From positions 124,001 to 188,000 of the forward strand of contig JBBHKE010002758.1 of NCBI GenBank assembly GCA_037447655.1: a DNA stretch of 64,000 nt, given 5' to 3'. How positions within the stretch are numbered: position 1 is the stretch's first letter; the number at the start of each line of letters is the position of its first letter. Below are positions 21,180-31,691 of this stretch, one piece after another. Origin of the DNA: Zygnema cylindricum. Its lineage: Eukaryota; Streptophyta; Zygnematophyceae; Zygnematales; Zygnemataceae. The notes under the pieces were generated by a model that had not been told where the DNA came from, made no database searches, and saw only the letters and a list, made by a program, of their open reading frames with translations. Position numbers and translations under genes: made by a program.

Positions 21180-24080
21180 AATCTGCCGTCATTATATTAA
21201 GAGTAAAATAGGTAGAAGTACAAAATCTCATAATCTGTACAATGTCGCGTCCTTTTGCCATAATTAATCCATTATTTTGATTTGGGTTTCCGAACGCGTT
21301 TGTCGCAAACTCGACTCCACGTTTATTCTAAGCGCAGTCCTATAAGCAACAGACATAAATTAACTGCCATTTATGCACAATTTTTGGTAACAAAATACAA
21401 TGTTGTACGAACAAACACCTTCCGTACACCACTCTATTCATGAAATAATTACGGTATGACCGTTTGCGCTAATTTACAAGAACTGTAGTTAACGTCAAGG
21501 AAAAATTAGATTTATTAATTGTATTTTCATGTATCAATGTCAAAATTTAGGGGTGCCGATATAGTGTACACAAGGCTAATAACGATTCACGGTGTATTGT
21601 ACGGTACACCGCCAATCATTATTAGCGCTATGATCGCTATATCGGAACCCCCAAATTTTGACCCCAAAACCTGAAATAAAATTAGTAACATTCATTTTCT
21701 TTTTACGTTAATTAAGGTTCTGGTGAATTAGCGTTAATAATTTTAATTTATGACATTTTTGAATAGTGTGGAGTATTGAACGTGTTAGTTTGTGCAAAAT
21801 GGTACTTTGTTTAGTAAAAAAACACGAAACATGGATTAAAATAATCGCGATTGCACGTAAAACTGCGCTCAGAATAAAAGGCAAAATGAGATAGTACATG
21901 TTTAAGTGTAAAGCTATTGATCACATATTAATTATACGGTAGAAAACCCAAATTAGAGTTATGAATAAATTAGAGTAAAAGGTCGCGACAGTGTACGATT
22001 TGTCATGTTTTGTACTTTTACATATTTTACCGTGAAGATTTTGATGGCAGATCCCTTGTACCCAAGACAGCGTTATATAACAATTAGAGTAAACTTTTTT
22101 TTTGAAATATTGAAAAACTCAAATTAGCGTTACTAACTCTAATTATTTTGTAACACTAATAATTTATAAACGCTAATAACGATTGGCGGTGTACTGTGCA
22201 ACATAATCTTACAAAACCTCGAAATCGTCGAATTTAACGAACTTCTTTGCATTGATTTCGGACAATCAAAGGCTATTTGGGTCATTTTTAGCCGCCGACA
22301 TGCCTCTAAATAATGTATTTTTTCGCTAACAGAGTAAAATTTGAACACAATCGTCCGAACATTTTTTTCTCAATGTTGGGCAATAGAACCAAGCATTGAA
22401 GAAAAAACAAACCTTACGAAATAGTTAAACACTCTTAGGGCAGGTGCCCGTTTGGCCACCATATACGTCATTTTAATGATTCTTCGATTTATTGCCGTAT
22501 GATTTTCGATCTGGACATTCATAAAAATCCCAATCATAGAAAGTCACCTTTAAATAATCGCTTTGGGTCCCAATGGCCCGAAGCCCTACTAAGTACCATT
22601 TCTATAACTTAAAAAGGAAAAAACCAAGTTTAGCCTTCGGGAAATGTTTAAACTAGTGCATAAAACGTTTATACTTGCATTGAACGTTCTATACTTTTGG
22701 GGCCTAAAGCTGCGACTTGCAGCAAACGTGTGGCAGTTTTGTTGGAAAGGATAAATTAAAAGCGCAATTGAACCATAGTTCAAATTACACCCATACAATA
22801 TGCCTATTGTACGCAAAATATACAATATACCCTTAAGACCCATATTGTATTGGCCGCAAAATGAAATAAAATAGTAACAGGGTTGATAGCATATGCCCAC
22901 CGGAGCATATGTAACTTTTTTCCATTCCGATGATTTTCCGAAAACTCATCGGAAAACGAGTCTTGTTCACACCAAAATTTTGGCAAGTAACTACGATTAA
23001 GGTGTCCTGTGACACTTCGCATGCTTTGACGTCATGAAACAAATGCGCGAAAACAAACGTGCAGATTTTCAAACTTACTCCTTTCAGCAGTCGCCTCTTC
23101 TACTAGATTATTGGTAGATGAAGTAGCCGTTCGGATTTTTTTTTCCTACGTCAACTTTTCGGGTTACCGTTGGCCCGTTTCACAGAACGACGCAACTTTT
23201 ACCCTACTTTTATATCCGACAATATTTTGAGGACGTTCGTTTATACGGTTTTCCGAGAACATTTGAAATCTACAAAGTTGGTGCTCGGAAAGCCGTACAT
23301 TATTCGAACGTCCGTCTGTTGCGGAAGTTAATTTTTTTTTTCGGTGGGAACAGGCTATGAGTTGCACATGGATCGATAGAGAATTAAACGTCATGTCTTA
23401 ATTTGAAAAAAAACGGACAAAAAAATATATTTCTGAGTGTTTTGGGCAACTTTTTATTTAAACCGTTAGATTTGGACGATCGGACGGTCGCTGATCAAAG
23501 TAACGACTTAAGACGATCACATGAAAAGCCCATAACACAACTTACAATGAAGGCGCCGACAAAAGACCTACAATAGAAACGCCTACTTTTGAACTAGAAT
23601 TGAACCAACCACTTAAGGTAGAAGCATTGCTAGAACGTAAGTCAAAATTGCTTGCGTCATTAACCTGGACCCGGAAATAACGGCAATTTACCTTCTTTAT
23701 GTCGTGGACTCACGGTAACCCCCAGTTTCTCATCTGCCGGATGCTTTCGATTCCTATCGTTATCCAATGGGATAGACGGAACTGGAAAACTCGGGCGGCA
23801 GCATGTGGAGCCACATTTATGGGAAAAAACCAAAATCGGAAAGTCCAAGAAACGAACATGTTCGGCAGACCTTTGAAAGTCCAAATTAAAACTCTTTCCG
23901 CGAACTCAGCAAGCTTTGAAATCCAGAAAAAAAGGATGAAAATCAATGTTTTTCAAAAGAAAATGACAACAGGACCCAATAAACGGGCAATCTGGTCCTA
24001 GTGTAATTCTCGTACGGCCCAGTGGCGGTTGCCAGCAGAGAAAATAAAGATTTTTGTTATGCGGTTGTACCCAAAACGAC
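21180..24080. other. Repeat remnants and unassigned sequence, no gene seen
   Basis: From 21180 to about 21615 the sequence is a diverged relative of 13887-14325. A back-to-back pair of family ends (GATTCACGGTGTATTGTAC / GGTACACCGCCAATCATTATT) lies at 21585-21635, and both sides carry the same GTGCCGATATAG / CTATATCGGAACCC arms, making an imperfect palindrome. Another end is at 22165-22195. From 22200 to 24060 no domain, splice structure or repeat boundary could be recognised; the longer frames (22589-23072 minus, 23699-24001 plus) have no support. Confidence 0.5.
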
Positions 24081-24083
24081 AAC

Positions 24084-25512
24084 ACTACACCGTGAATCGC
24101 TATCAGCGTAATAAAATAGACAGCGTAATGAAACAATTAGCGTACTTTACGGTAAATTGGGTTTTTTAGGGTACACAATGATACTAATTTATCATTAACT
24201 CTAATTTGTAAACTGCTTTGTAAAAAATTTCGGCACATAATATGTCCACACTAAAAGATGTAGATGTACGAAATTGTTCAAATCGTACGCCTTCGCGTTT
24301 TTTTGACATCCGCGTATGCCGGAAAATATTTACGCAATTACATATTATTATATCTTCTGTACTTTTTATATTTACAAAGGTACGAAATAGTACGGATATG
24401 ACAGTCCGTACACCATACTACACCTTGAATCGTTATTAGCGTATAGAAATTATAAGTGAAAAGAAAAAATTAGCCTCATTCATTCTAATTTAGTGCTAGG
24501 AGACGTGGCAGATTTTGGTCCACGTCCTTAAATAGTGTAACTTATTATATTGAAGGTATCAATGTCAAAATTTTGGGGTGCCGATATAGCGTACAGAAGG
24601 CTAATAACGATTCACGGTTTACTGTAGTTAAAAGGGCACTAAATTACAGTTATGAACCGTATTGAGCGGGGTACCTCAAATAACGTTCAGAAACATTTAG
24701 CGTACTTTATTCTATTTGAGAATTTGCCGAAAAAGAAGATGTACCCCAATTACCGTCATGTACGCTAATAGCGATTCGCGGTGTAATGTACAAGGAGAGA
24801 AAGTATTCCAACATGTACACTGCGAATCGCTATTAGCGTACATGACGCTAATTGGAGTACCTATTTTTTTTCTGCAAATTCTCAAATAGAATAAAGTACG
24901 CTAAATGTTTCTGAACGTTATTTGAGGTACCCCGCTCAATACGGTTCATAACTGTAATTTAGTGCCCTTTTAACTACACCGTGAATCGTTATTAGCCTTA
25001 TGTACGCTATATCGGCACCCCAAAATTTTGACATTGATACCTTAAATATAATAAATTACACTATTTAAGGAAGTGGACTATAATCTGCCACGTCTCCTAG
25101 CACTAAATTAGAATGAATGATGCTAATTATTTCTTTACACTAATAATTTCTATACGCTAACAACGATTCAAGGTGTAGTGTGGTGTACGGACTGTCATAT
25201 CCGTACTATTTCGTACCTTTGTAAATATAAAAAGTACAGAAGATATAATAATATGTAATTGCGTAAATATTTTCCGGCATACGCGGATGTAAAAAAAACG
25301 CGACGGCGTACGATTTGAACAATTCCGTACATCTACATGTTTTAGTGTGGACATATTATGTGCCGATTTTTTTTACAAAGCAATTTACAAATTAGAGTTA
25401 ATGATAAATTAGTATCATTGTGAACCCTAAAAAACCCAATTTACCGTAAAGTACGCTAATTGTTTCATTACGCTATCTATTTTATTACGCTAATAGCGAT
25501 TCACGGTTGTTT
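24084..25512. mobile_element. 1.4-kb palindromic foldback element
   Basis: Left arm 24089-24793 and right arm 24812-25508 are reverse complements over about 700 bases, with a spacer of roughly 20 bases at 24794-24811. The frame at 24242-24439 (plus) has its mirror at 25157-25354 (minus): 65 codons each, differing at only a few residues, which shows the arm identity. The outer end begins CACTACACCGTGAATCGC; ends of the same type lie inside each arm at 24415, 24600 and 24770 and their mirror sites, so each arm is itself several family elements joined together. No transposase. Confidence 0.9.
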
Positions 25513-25538
25513 TGTTGGCTACCGTAAATACGAAATAA

Positions 25539-26166
25539 CACTACACCGCGAATCGTAATTAGAGTAATGAAAAAATTAGAGTAAAAAAACGAAAAAAACA
25601 ATTAGAGTAATGAACTCTAATTTATGTGATATAACTTTTTCACATAGGAAGTTTACTCTAATTTATTTAAGTACTTTATATTGGGTTATGTTGGCAATAA
25701 TTATCCGCGCTGAAATTATGAACACTAAATTACGTAGACGTACAAAATCTGTCACATTGTATAGTTTTGACGTCATTATGACGTTTTAGGACTATTTGTC
25801 GCGCTGAATGTCATTTAATGTTCACACTGACGACGATGCTGTCGACGGACGAGAGTTATGCGACCGACTTTTCTTCGATGTGATTAATTGTTTGTTTGGT
25901 GCGATTTCACGTGCGAGCGCGATTCTATTAAATCATTATTTGTGCCTTTTTACTTATATAAATACAATTTTGCACGGTCGGACATCGTCCGTTCACCACA
26001 CTATTTAAAACGAACCCATTTTAGATTTTTTTACGCTAATTAAACCTTACCTAAATTAGAATAATGAAAAAATTAGAATCATTTACTCTATTTGACGTGA
26101 TAAAGTCGAAATTTCGAGCGACAGAATTAGCGTTATTTACTCTAATTATGATTCGCGTTGTAGTAT
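25539..26166. mobile_element. Element B, diverged second copy
   Basis: Begins CACTACACCGCGAATCGTAATTAG and ends ATTATGATTCGCGTTGTAGTA. It parallels 12034-12650 in the same orientation with scattered substitutions and small indels; for example, the poly-A run is interrupted (AAAAAAACGAAAAAAAC near 25585). Confidence 0.8.
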
Positions 26167-26179
26167 ACTGTACAGTACA

Positions 26180-26723
26180 GTACACCGCGAATCGTTATTA
26201 ATGCCAAAGTTTAAATAGCGTTGAATAAAATTTACCATAATTGATGCTAATTAAGAATTTGATTTTTTTTTTAAAAAGGTGTATTCTAACGTCGGCATTT
26301 ATGCTATTTGGGAACAACAAAAATGGAATATTCACCGTACGATTATATACATTAATACATGTATCCGTACAAAATATTAGAAATCGTACGCCGTCGCGAA
26401 TTTAAAATATCCGTACATACTATACTTATTTACGTGTCATACTAATCCCGTTTTTTTGAGCGCACGTTCCTATGCGTGCGCGTCTGATTTAATTCATTTT
26501 TTGTAAATTTTTACTTGAAAATGTACAATTATGTACGGTCTGACATTGACCGTACACCACACTATTTATATTTTATTGTATTTTCGGGCTTTACTTTTTT
26601 TTGTACGGTACCTTAATTAACGTTAAGGAAAAACTAAAATCATGTATCCTATTTGAAAAAAAAAATCAAAATTTTAAGAACCCAAATTAGTGACTTTGAC
26701 ACTAATAACGATTTGCGGTGTAC
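26180..26723. mobile_element. Element A, inverted second copy
   Basis: The reverse complement of this stretch matches 11497-12036, including the GCGCACG..CGTGCGCG hairpin (26459-26483) and the GTACGGTCTGACATTGACCGTAC hairpin (about 26532-26560). Ends: GTACACCGCGAATCGTTATTA and CTAATAACGATTTGCGGTGTAC. It follows the element B copy after a short GTAC-rich junction. Confidence 0.8.
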
Positions 26724-26936
26724 CGTATGTCTAGACAAAACAAAACCACTTAAAGTAAATATGTCACAAAATTTATGTTTCTCTAAACAAACAGGATATG
26801 TAAAGCGTGCCAAACACCCTAGCCACGTGGCAGCTTTGTCAGCGGCCAGGGAATCTGCACGGTCAGCTGCTACTGGCAGGCTTCCAATAACATTATATCT
26901 AATTTTACAGAACTGTGCAGTCACGTTGTCGTTAGT

Positions 26937-27462
26937 GTGTTGGGTATCGGGTAAATTCATATCGCGATAATTTTGATATTCGATATATCGAATATCGATC
27001 GAGCAGAATCCTCGATATATCGTACCGAGACCAACATAAACTATCGTGATATATAATATTTTTACATACGTGTTTTGATTTGAGTAGTTCTTTGTAAGTT
27101 GACAATAAAATCTCTAAAATCGTCAAAGATTTGAAAACTGACCATTTTCGTATGGAATTACGTACTTGCGTATTACGTACGTGTACTTCGCAAGTGTATC
27201 GCGTGAATGTACCTCAAAGATCTCCTTCACTCTGATGACTTTCAGGAAAAAACCGTATTTCTTTTTCTGCAAAGATTTTATGGTCACCTTGTCCGAAGGC
27301 ACGTGACTTTGGAGACCTGTGAAAATTTTCATTTTTTTTAATGCCTCGATATATTGGTGATACGATATATCGACAATATTTTGATTTTTGATATATCGAT
27401 TATCGGGTACGTGAAATTCGATATATATCGAATATCGGCAAAAGGTCCTTGATACCCAACAC
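26937..27462. mobile_element. 526-base TIR element rich in ATCGATATATCG
   Basis: Terminal inverted repeat GTGTTGGGTATC (26937-26948) and GATACCCAACAC (27451-27462). Inside both ends are many overlapping palindromic words such as GATATATCG and CGATATATCG, around a central part with no coding potential. It is a second, unrelated type of non-autonomous element. I found no clear target duplication. A shorter stretch of similar wording (ATATCGCGATA, TATCGAGTATCGATAA) at 43335-43380 may be a fragment of the same family. Confidence 0.75.
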
Positions 27463-27537
27463 CAATGGTTACGTTGACAAAATTTGCTTGATGAGGGTTA
27501 AGCTGTATAGGATTTGGGCACCCCGAGCGTAAACTAA

Positions 27538-29475
27538 TCAGATTCCTTTACCAACTGTACCAACTGTACCATTTGCTCTCCGAACGAAGGGTAACGTTAT
27601 GTGACTAATACCTTCTTGAAGGAGAAACTCCTCGAATTCCCTTGATGTGTATTCTCCCCCATTGTCTGATCTCAACGCCAAGATTGGAACTCCATGAAGC
27701 TTTTCCGCCCACGCTTTGCAGTGTTTGAAGTGAGTGAACACTTCACTCTTATGTTGCATGAAGTAGACTTTAGTGTACCTCGATAAGTCATATGTGAATG
27801 TAACCATATAGTGGACGCCTCCAACTGAAGCCACTTGTGAAGGACAAAGAACATCAAAGTGTATTAGCTGCAAAACTTTCTCCGATCTATGGTCTGTTTC
27901 ATGTGGAAATGGCAATTTGTGTATCTTGCCAAGTGAACAACCATCACATGATTTTATAGGATGAGGATTGAGAGAAACTCCCTCAACTTTTCCCGAATTC
28001 ACCATTTTCTTAAGACTATTATAATTCATATGTCCTAATCTTTTATGCCACAACTCATTGTCAGATTGGACAATAGAGTAGAGAACATTATTTTCTTTAT
28101 ATTCAGCCATGTCCATCAGGTACATTTTGCTGTCATCTCTAGTTCCTGCTACTGCTACTTTCCCTTTCTTGATAACAATCAGTCTCCCTCCTTTCAGAAC
28201 AACTTCAAAACCTTTGCTCTCCACTAATGATGTAGAAAATAGATTTTTCTTAAAGTCTGGAACATACAGAACATTGTGAAGGGTTCTCTCTACCGACTTT
28301 CCCCCCACATCTACCATCAAAGATACATCACCCTGAGTTGAGGTTTGAACACTCATGCTGCAAGCATAGTAGATACTCATTGGAGATGTTTGATGCAGAT
28401 TTGTAAAAGCCGCTTTGTTCCAGTACATGTGGGCATACGCTCCTGTGTCCATGATCCATCCTGCATCCTTTGGACCCTCAATGGTAGCTGCCATAGCAAA
28501 TAACTCCGCCTCCTCTTGCTCATTGACGCTTAGAGACTCATCTGTATCAGTTGCAAAAGTTGAGAAAAGAGCATTTCCACGGGAAGGATTTCCAGAAAAA
28601 CCTCTGTGATACTGGCTTTGCTGCCAAGCTGGCCTGTATAAACCTGTTTCATTAGCCTTCTTCAATTTAGGACAGTACTTGTATCTATGATCCTTCTCAG
28701 AACAATAAAAACAAGTAGTAGTAGATGACCTATTATGTCTCTGATTAAACTGATTAAACTGATTCTGATTTTGGTTAAATTGACTCCTGTTTTGATTAAT
28801 CGGATTTCTTTTGTCAAAGTGTGTGGCAAATGCTTCAACTTTTCTTTCTCCTTCAAGGAGTGTAGTATTAGTCTCTTCCTCCAATATAAGATTATACGCT
28901 AACTGAAATGACCAGCTAGCTTTATCATGACTCTTTAATTGAGCAGACACACCTTTCATGCTACTAGGGAGACCTCTAATAACCAGAGCTGTTTGTTGAA
29001 ACTTAGGAAATGACCCCCTGACAGAAGAGTGAGCATCAACGAGGGCACGAAAATTGTCAAAATACTCGACCATAGTTCCCCCCAAGTATTTGTATCCCCA
29101 AATTTTTCCAGCCACCAGCTGCTCCTCTTGAACATTCGCTTTCTCAAAAGCGGATTTTAGTGATGTCCAAATCTCGCTCTCCTTTTTCATTTTCAGTCGA
29201 GACATGACCAAATTTTTTGAAATACAAAGAATTAGATTGTTCCTTGCCATTGAATTCTTTTTCGCCCAAGTTGGATCGGTTTTATCAAGGGAGCCATTGA
29301 AAACCCCCAATAAGTCAGCAGTTTCAAACGACGATTCAACCATCGCCGCCCAGTTAGCATACTTTTGGCCATTGAAGATAGGAATTCTTGACGAAAGGCC
29401 CATAACTTGTTGTTCTACTACCACCGTTGTAGGAGGAGGAGTAGCAGTAGTAGTGGAAGTAGACATAAAAAACAA
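27538..29475 (-). CDS. Ty1/copia gag-protease-integrase polyprotein, truncated before RT
   Basis: Open frame of 645 codons. Order from N-terminus: gag with RIPIFNGQKYANWAAMVE (about residues 31-48) and a long helical capsid part; CCHC knuckle CFYCSEKDHRYKYC (about 255-268); protease with WIMDTGAYAHM (about 337), an Asp-Thr-Gly-Ala active site; GAG-pre-integrase zinc region with LWHKRLGHMNY and CDGC; integrase core with HFDVLCP and LRSDNGGEY giving the first two catalytic acidic residues. The frame ends shortly after GISHITLPF, so the rest of integrase, the RT and RNase H are missing, and no 3' LTR is seen to the left. It has lost autonomy but kept this long frame open, which suggests recent truncation. 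Its 5' LTR is at 29824-30422. Confidence 0.85.
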   Translation of the reverse strand: MFFMSTSTTTATPPPTTVVVEQQVMGLSSRIPIFNGQKYANWAAMVESSFETADLLGVFNGSLDKTDPTWAKKNSMARNNLILCISKNLVMSRLKMKKESEIWTSLKSAFEKANVQEEQLVAGKIWGYKYLGGTMVEYFDNFRALVDAHSSVRGSFPKFQQTALVIRGLPSSMKGVSAQLKSHDKASWSFQLAYNLILEEETNTTLLEGERKVEAFATHFDKRNPINQNRSQFNQNQNQFNQFNQRHNRSSTTTCFYCSEKDHRYKYCPKLKKANETGLYRPAWQQSQYHRGFSGNPSRGNALFSTFATDTDESLSVNEQEEAELFAMAATIEGPKDAGWIMDTGAYAHMYWNKAAFTNLHQTSPMSIYYACSMSVQTSTQGDVSLMVDVGGKSVERTLHNVLYVPDFKKNLFSTSLVESKGFEVVLKGGRLIVIKKGKVAVAGTRDDSKMYLMDMAEYKENNVLYSIVQSDNELWHKRLGHMNYNSLKKMVNSGKVEGVSLNPHPIKSCDGCSLGKIHKLPFPHETDHRSEKVLQLIHFDVLCPSQVASVGGVHYMVTFTYDLSRYTKVYFMQHKSEVFTHFKHCKAWAEKLHGVPILALRSDNGGEYTSREFEEFLLQEGISHITLPFVRRANGTVGTVGKGI

Positions 29476-29823
29476 CAGAAACTATCAAAGTACCTACTCA
29501 ACAACCAACTTTGAACTAACACAAAATATGACTCAGAAAGTCAATATGCCTCAAATTTGCCACAACGATAATTTTTTTAGTAAACTGACAATTCCCAAAA
29601 TTGCAGCTCAAATGACTTAGTAAACCATAAGATATGATGTTTGGAAGTTTCCCAAAAACTGCCCTTAGAAAATCATATTCCCAATACTGGATAATACAAA
29701 ATTGGCTGTCCTAAAATATATACTCACAGTGAGTATCTACAGGTCACACTAATTTGGGTGAGTGTACTACGGAACTATCCTAACTAACGACAAAGTATCC
29801 AGCCTGTACTTTACTGTACCTAG
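29476..29823 (-). other. Leader of the copia element at 27.5-30.4 kb
   Basis: Untranslated leader between 5' LTR and gag. A clearly related leader is found at about 54900-55205 (shared ACTCACAGTGAGTATCTACAGG-type and CGACAAAGTATCCAGCCTG words), which links the elements as one family (called family 1 here). The frame on the opposite strand (29204-29620) is not a gene. Confidence 0.6.
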
Positions 29824-30422
29824 AGTACCTCCAAACACCTAATTATTTTTTTCCAAAGACCTAATTAATGAAACACTAATTTATAATACACTAAACTACA
29901 AAACAGTGTTATTCAAATATTTTCAGATGACGAACCTTTCAAAATGTTTCAGGTGCTTAGTCACGGTAGTCGCTAAAGTCCAGCCGACTGTCGTAGTGTA
30001 GTACGAAGAACCTGAGTGCTTCGTCACTTGTGGTCCCACGTGAATCTCGCCTCGTCACTTGTGGTCCCATGTTAATCATGCTTGTGGTCCCAAGTGAATT
30101 GCGTCTTTCGACGTCTCTCAAAATCAATGATCATGTATCGTACAACTTACTTCCGAAATATCCGGATGTTTCCAAAAATAGCCTTACCATATATTTTTTC
30201 CGAGGTATCCAGATCACATTTCGTCAGTTTGATCTGGTGATTCCAATTTTCTACTGCATGACGCGTGTCGACGCCACTCCATAAAACTTGCAGAGGTACA
30301 ATACACTCTATTGTCCTTTGGCTACTGTAACACAAATAAAGGTAAGTATTATATACAACTGCTTAATTCTAAGTCTTTTTTGTCTACTCTATTTACTGAA
30401 CTAAAGATTTCAAATCTTAACA
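29824..30422 (-). repeat. 5' LTR of the family-1 copia element
   Basis: About 599 bases, matching 56236-56816 over its whole length (shared CTCCAAA..CCTAATTA left edge, GAGTGCTTCGTCACTTG and GACGCGTGT interior, AAAGATTTC near the right edge). It lies on the 5' side of the minus-strand gag frame. The right edge (AACA at 30419-30422) adjoins the decayed gypsy element, so the copia seems to have inserted into gypsy sequence. Confidence 0.7.
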
Positions 30423-30449
30423 ATAAAAAGCCAAACCTTGTCACATGTG

Positions 30450-31250
30450 CTTACCACCCAATCACCGAGTTTGCGGTTAGCATTTAACTCTTGCCTCGAC
30501 TGTTTTCCAAATTGTTGAATGTATTCCCAATACTTTTTTCCAAAACTCTTATTCTTTAGAGTGACCCTGTTATTAAGTCTAATGCTTCTCTCGGTTGGTA
30601 TCCGTATAAAACTTCAAACGGTGAGAATCCTCTACTAGCATGTTCATAAGAATTTTATGCAAATTGCGTTAATGACAGTTTAGATTCCCATATGTTGTGA
30701 ACTCCACTGCAAACAGTCCTAAGCATTTCTTTCAGTGTACAGATCATCTTTTATGTCTGTTCATATGTCTGAGGATGATAAGAGGTACTCATTTTTAATC
30801 CAGTGCCTAAATTTTGTTGCAATTCTTTCCAAAATGAAGACGTAAATTTAGAATCCCTATACCTCACTATAGACTAGGGGACTCCATGACGTCTGACCAC
30901 GTTGTCAAAATATAACTTTGCAATATTCTACAACTGAATGAGGAGTTTTGTAAGGGATAAAGATTGTTAGTTTACTCAACCTATGGACTACGACCATGAT
31001 ACTGTCATTTGTTTTAGATGTAGCAGGCAATCTCACAATAAAATCCATACTGACAGATTCCCATGGTCTTTCGAGGATATCTAAATGTTTTAAATGACCT
31101 GTAGGTTTTTGGTTACTAGGTTTACTTTGTTGGCAAAGGACACAACTTTCCACTTGTTTTGAAAACCTCTTTTTCCATCTCGGGCCAAAAAAATCTACTC
31201 TGCAACCGACTAAGAGTTTTATCTTGACCTAGATGTCCTAAATGCTCATT
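30450..31250 (-). pseudogene. Ty3/gypsy integrase, decayed
   Basis: Minus strand. 31153-30905 encodes CVLCQQSKPSNQKPTG (zinc-binding end of the HHCC domain) and SVSMDFIVRLPATS, whose Asp is the first residue of the integrase catalytic triad. Further left, broken frames read SPFEVLYGYQP near 30590-30640, a usual signature of the region after the core. Several stops and frameshifts make it non-functional. Confidence 0.75.
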
Positions 31251-31691
31251 GGCTTCCTGTAAAAGATGTTTTCTTAAGTCTCATATTTCAGTATTGCATA
31301 ATCTATCCCGTGTTTGCAAATACTGTAAACCATCTTCTATTCTAAAGTTTTTGACATGCCTCTTTTTCAAAAGGTCAAAATTCCCTCACGAAATATTCTT
31401 GCAAATCACAACAAAATAAGGATATTTATCATAACTATTTCTAACAGCATCTAAAAAAAATTCATCCCGAACTATCACACTTATTTCAAAACATCAACTT
31501 AAAGGATCTACGACTACCTTTGTCTTTCCAGAAAATATGTTTGACACTCAATTTGAAATATGCCAATTTCTACATCCACCTAACCAGTCTGCCTGCCATA
31601 ATCTATGCATCACTTAATCTTTGTAAATAGGAGAGCGTTTTATTATCACAGTGAACTGTAAATTTTTTATTATGCAAATAACAACGCTATT

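Noticed and set aside
22589-24001. Frames of 72-103 codons on both strands in 22.6-24.0 kb
   Set aside because: No domain, no codon bias visible, mutually overlapping, and surrounded by repeat ends.
24242-25354. A conserved 65-codon protein present in two copies
   Set aside because: The two frames are mirror images in the arms of the palindrome, so conservation reflects DNA duplication, not selection on protein.
26649-26970. Paired 103- and 105-codon frames on opposite strands
   Set aside because: They straddle the end of inverted element A and the start of another TIR element; no coding signal.
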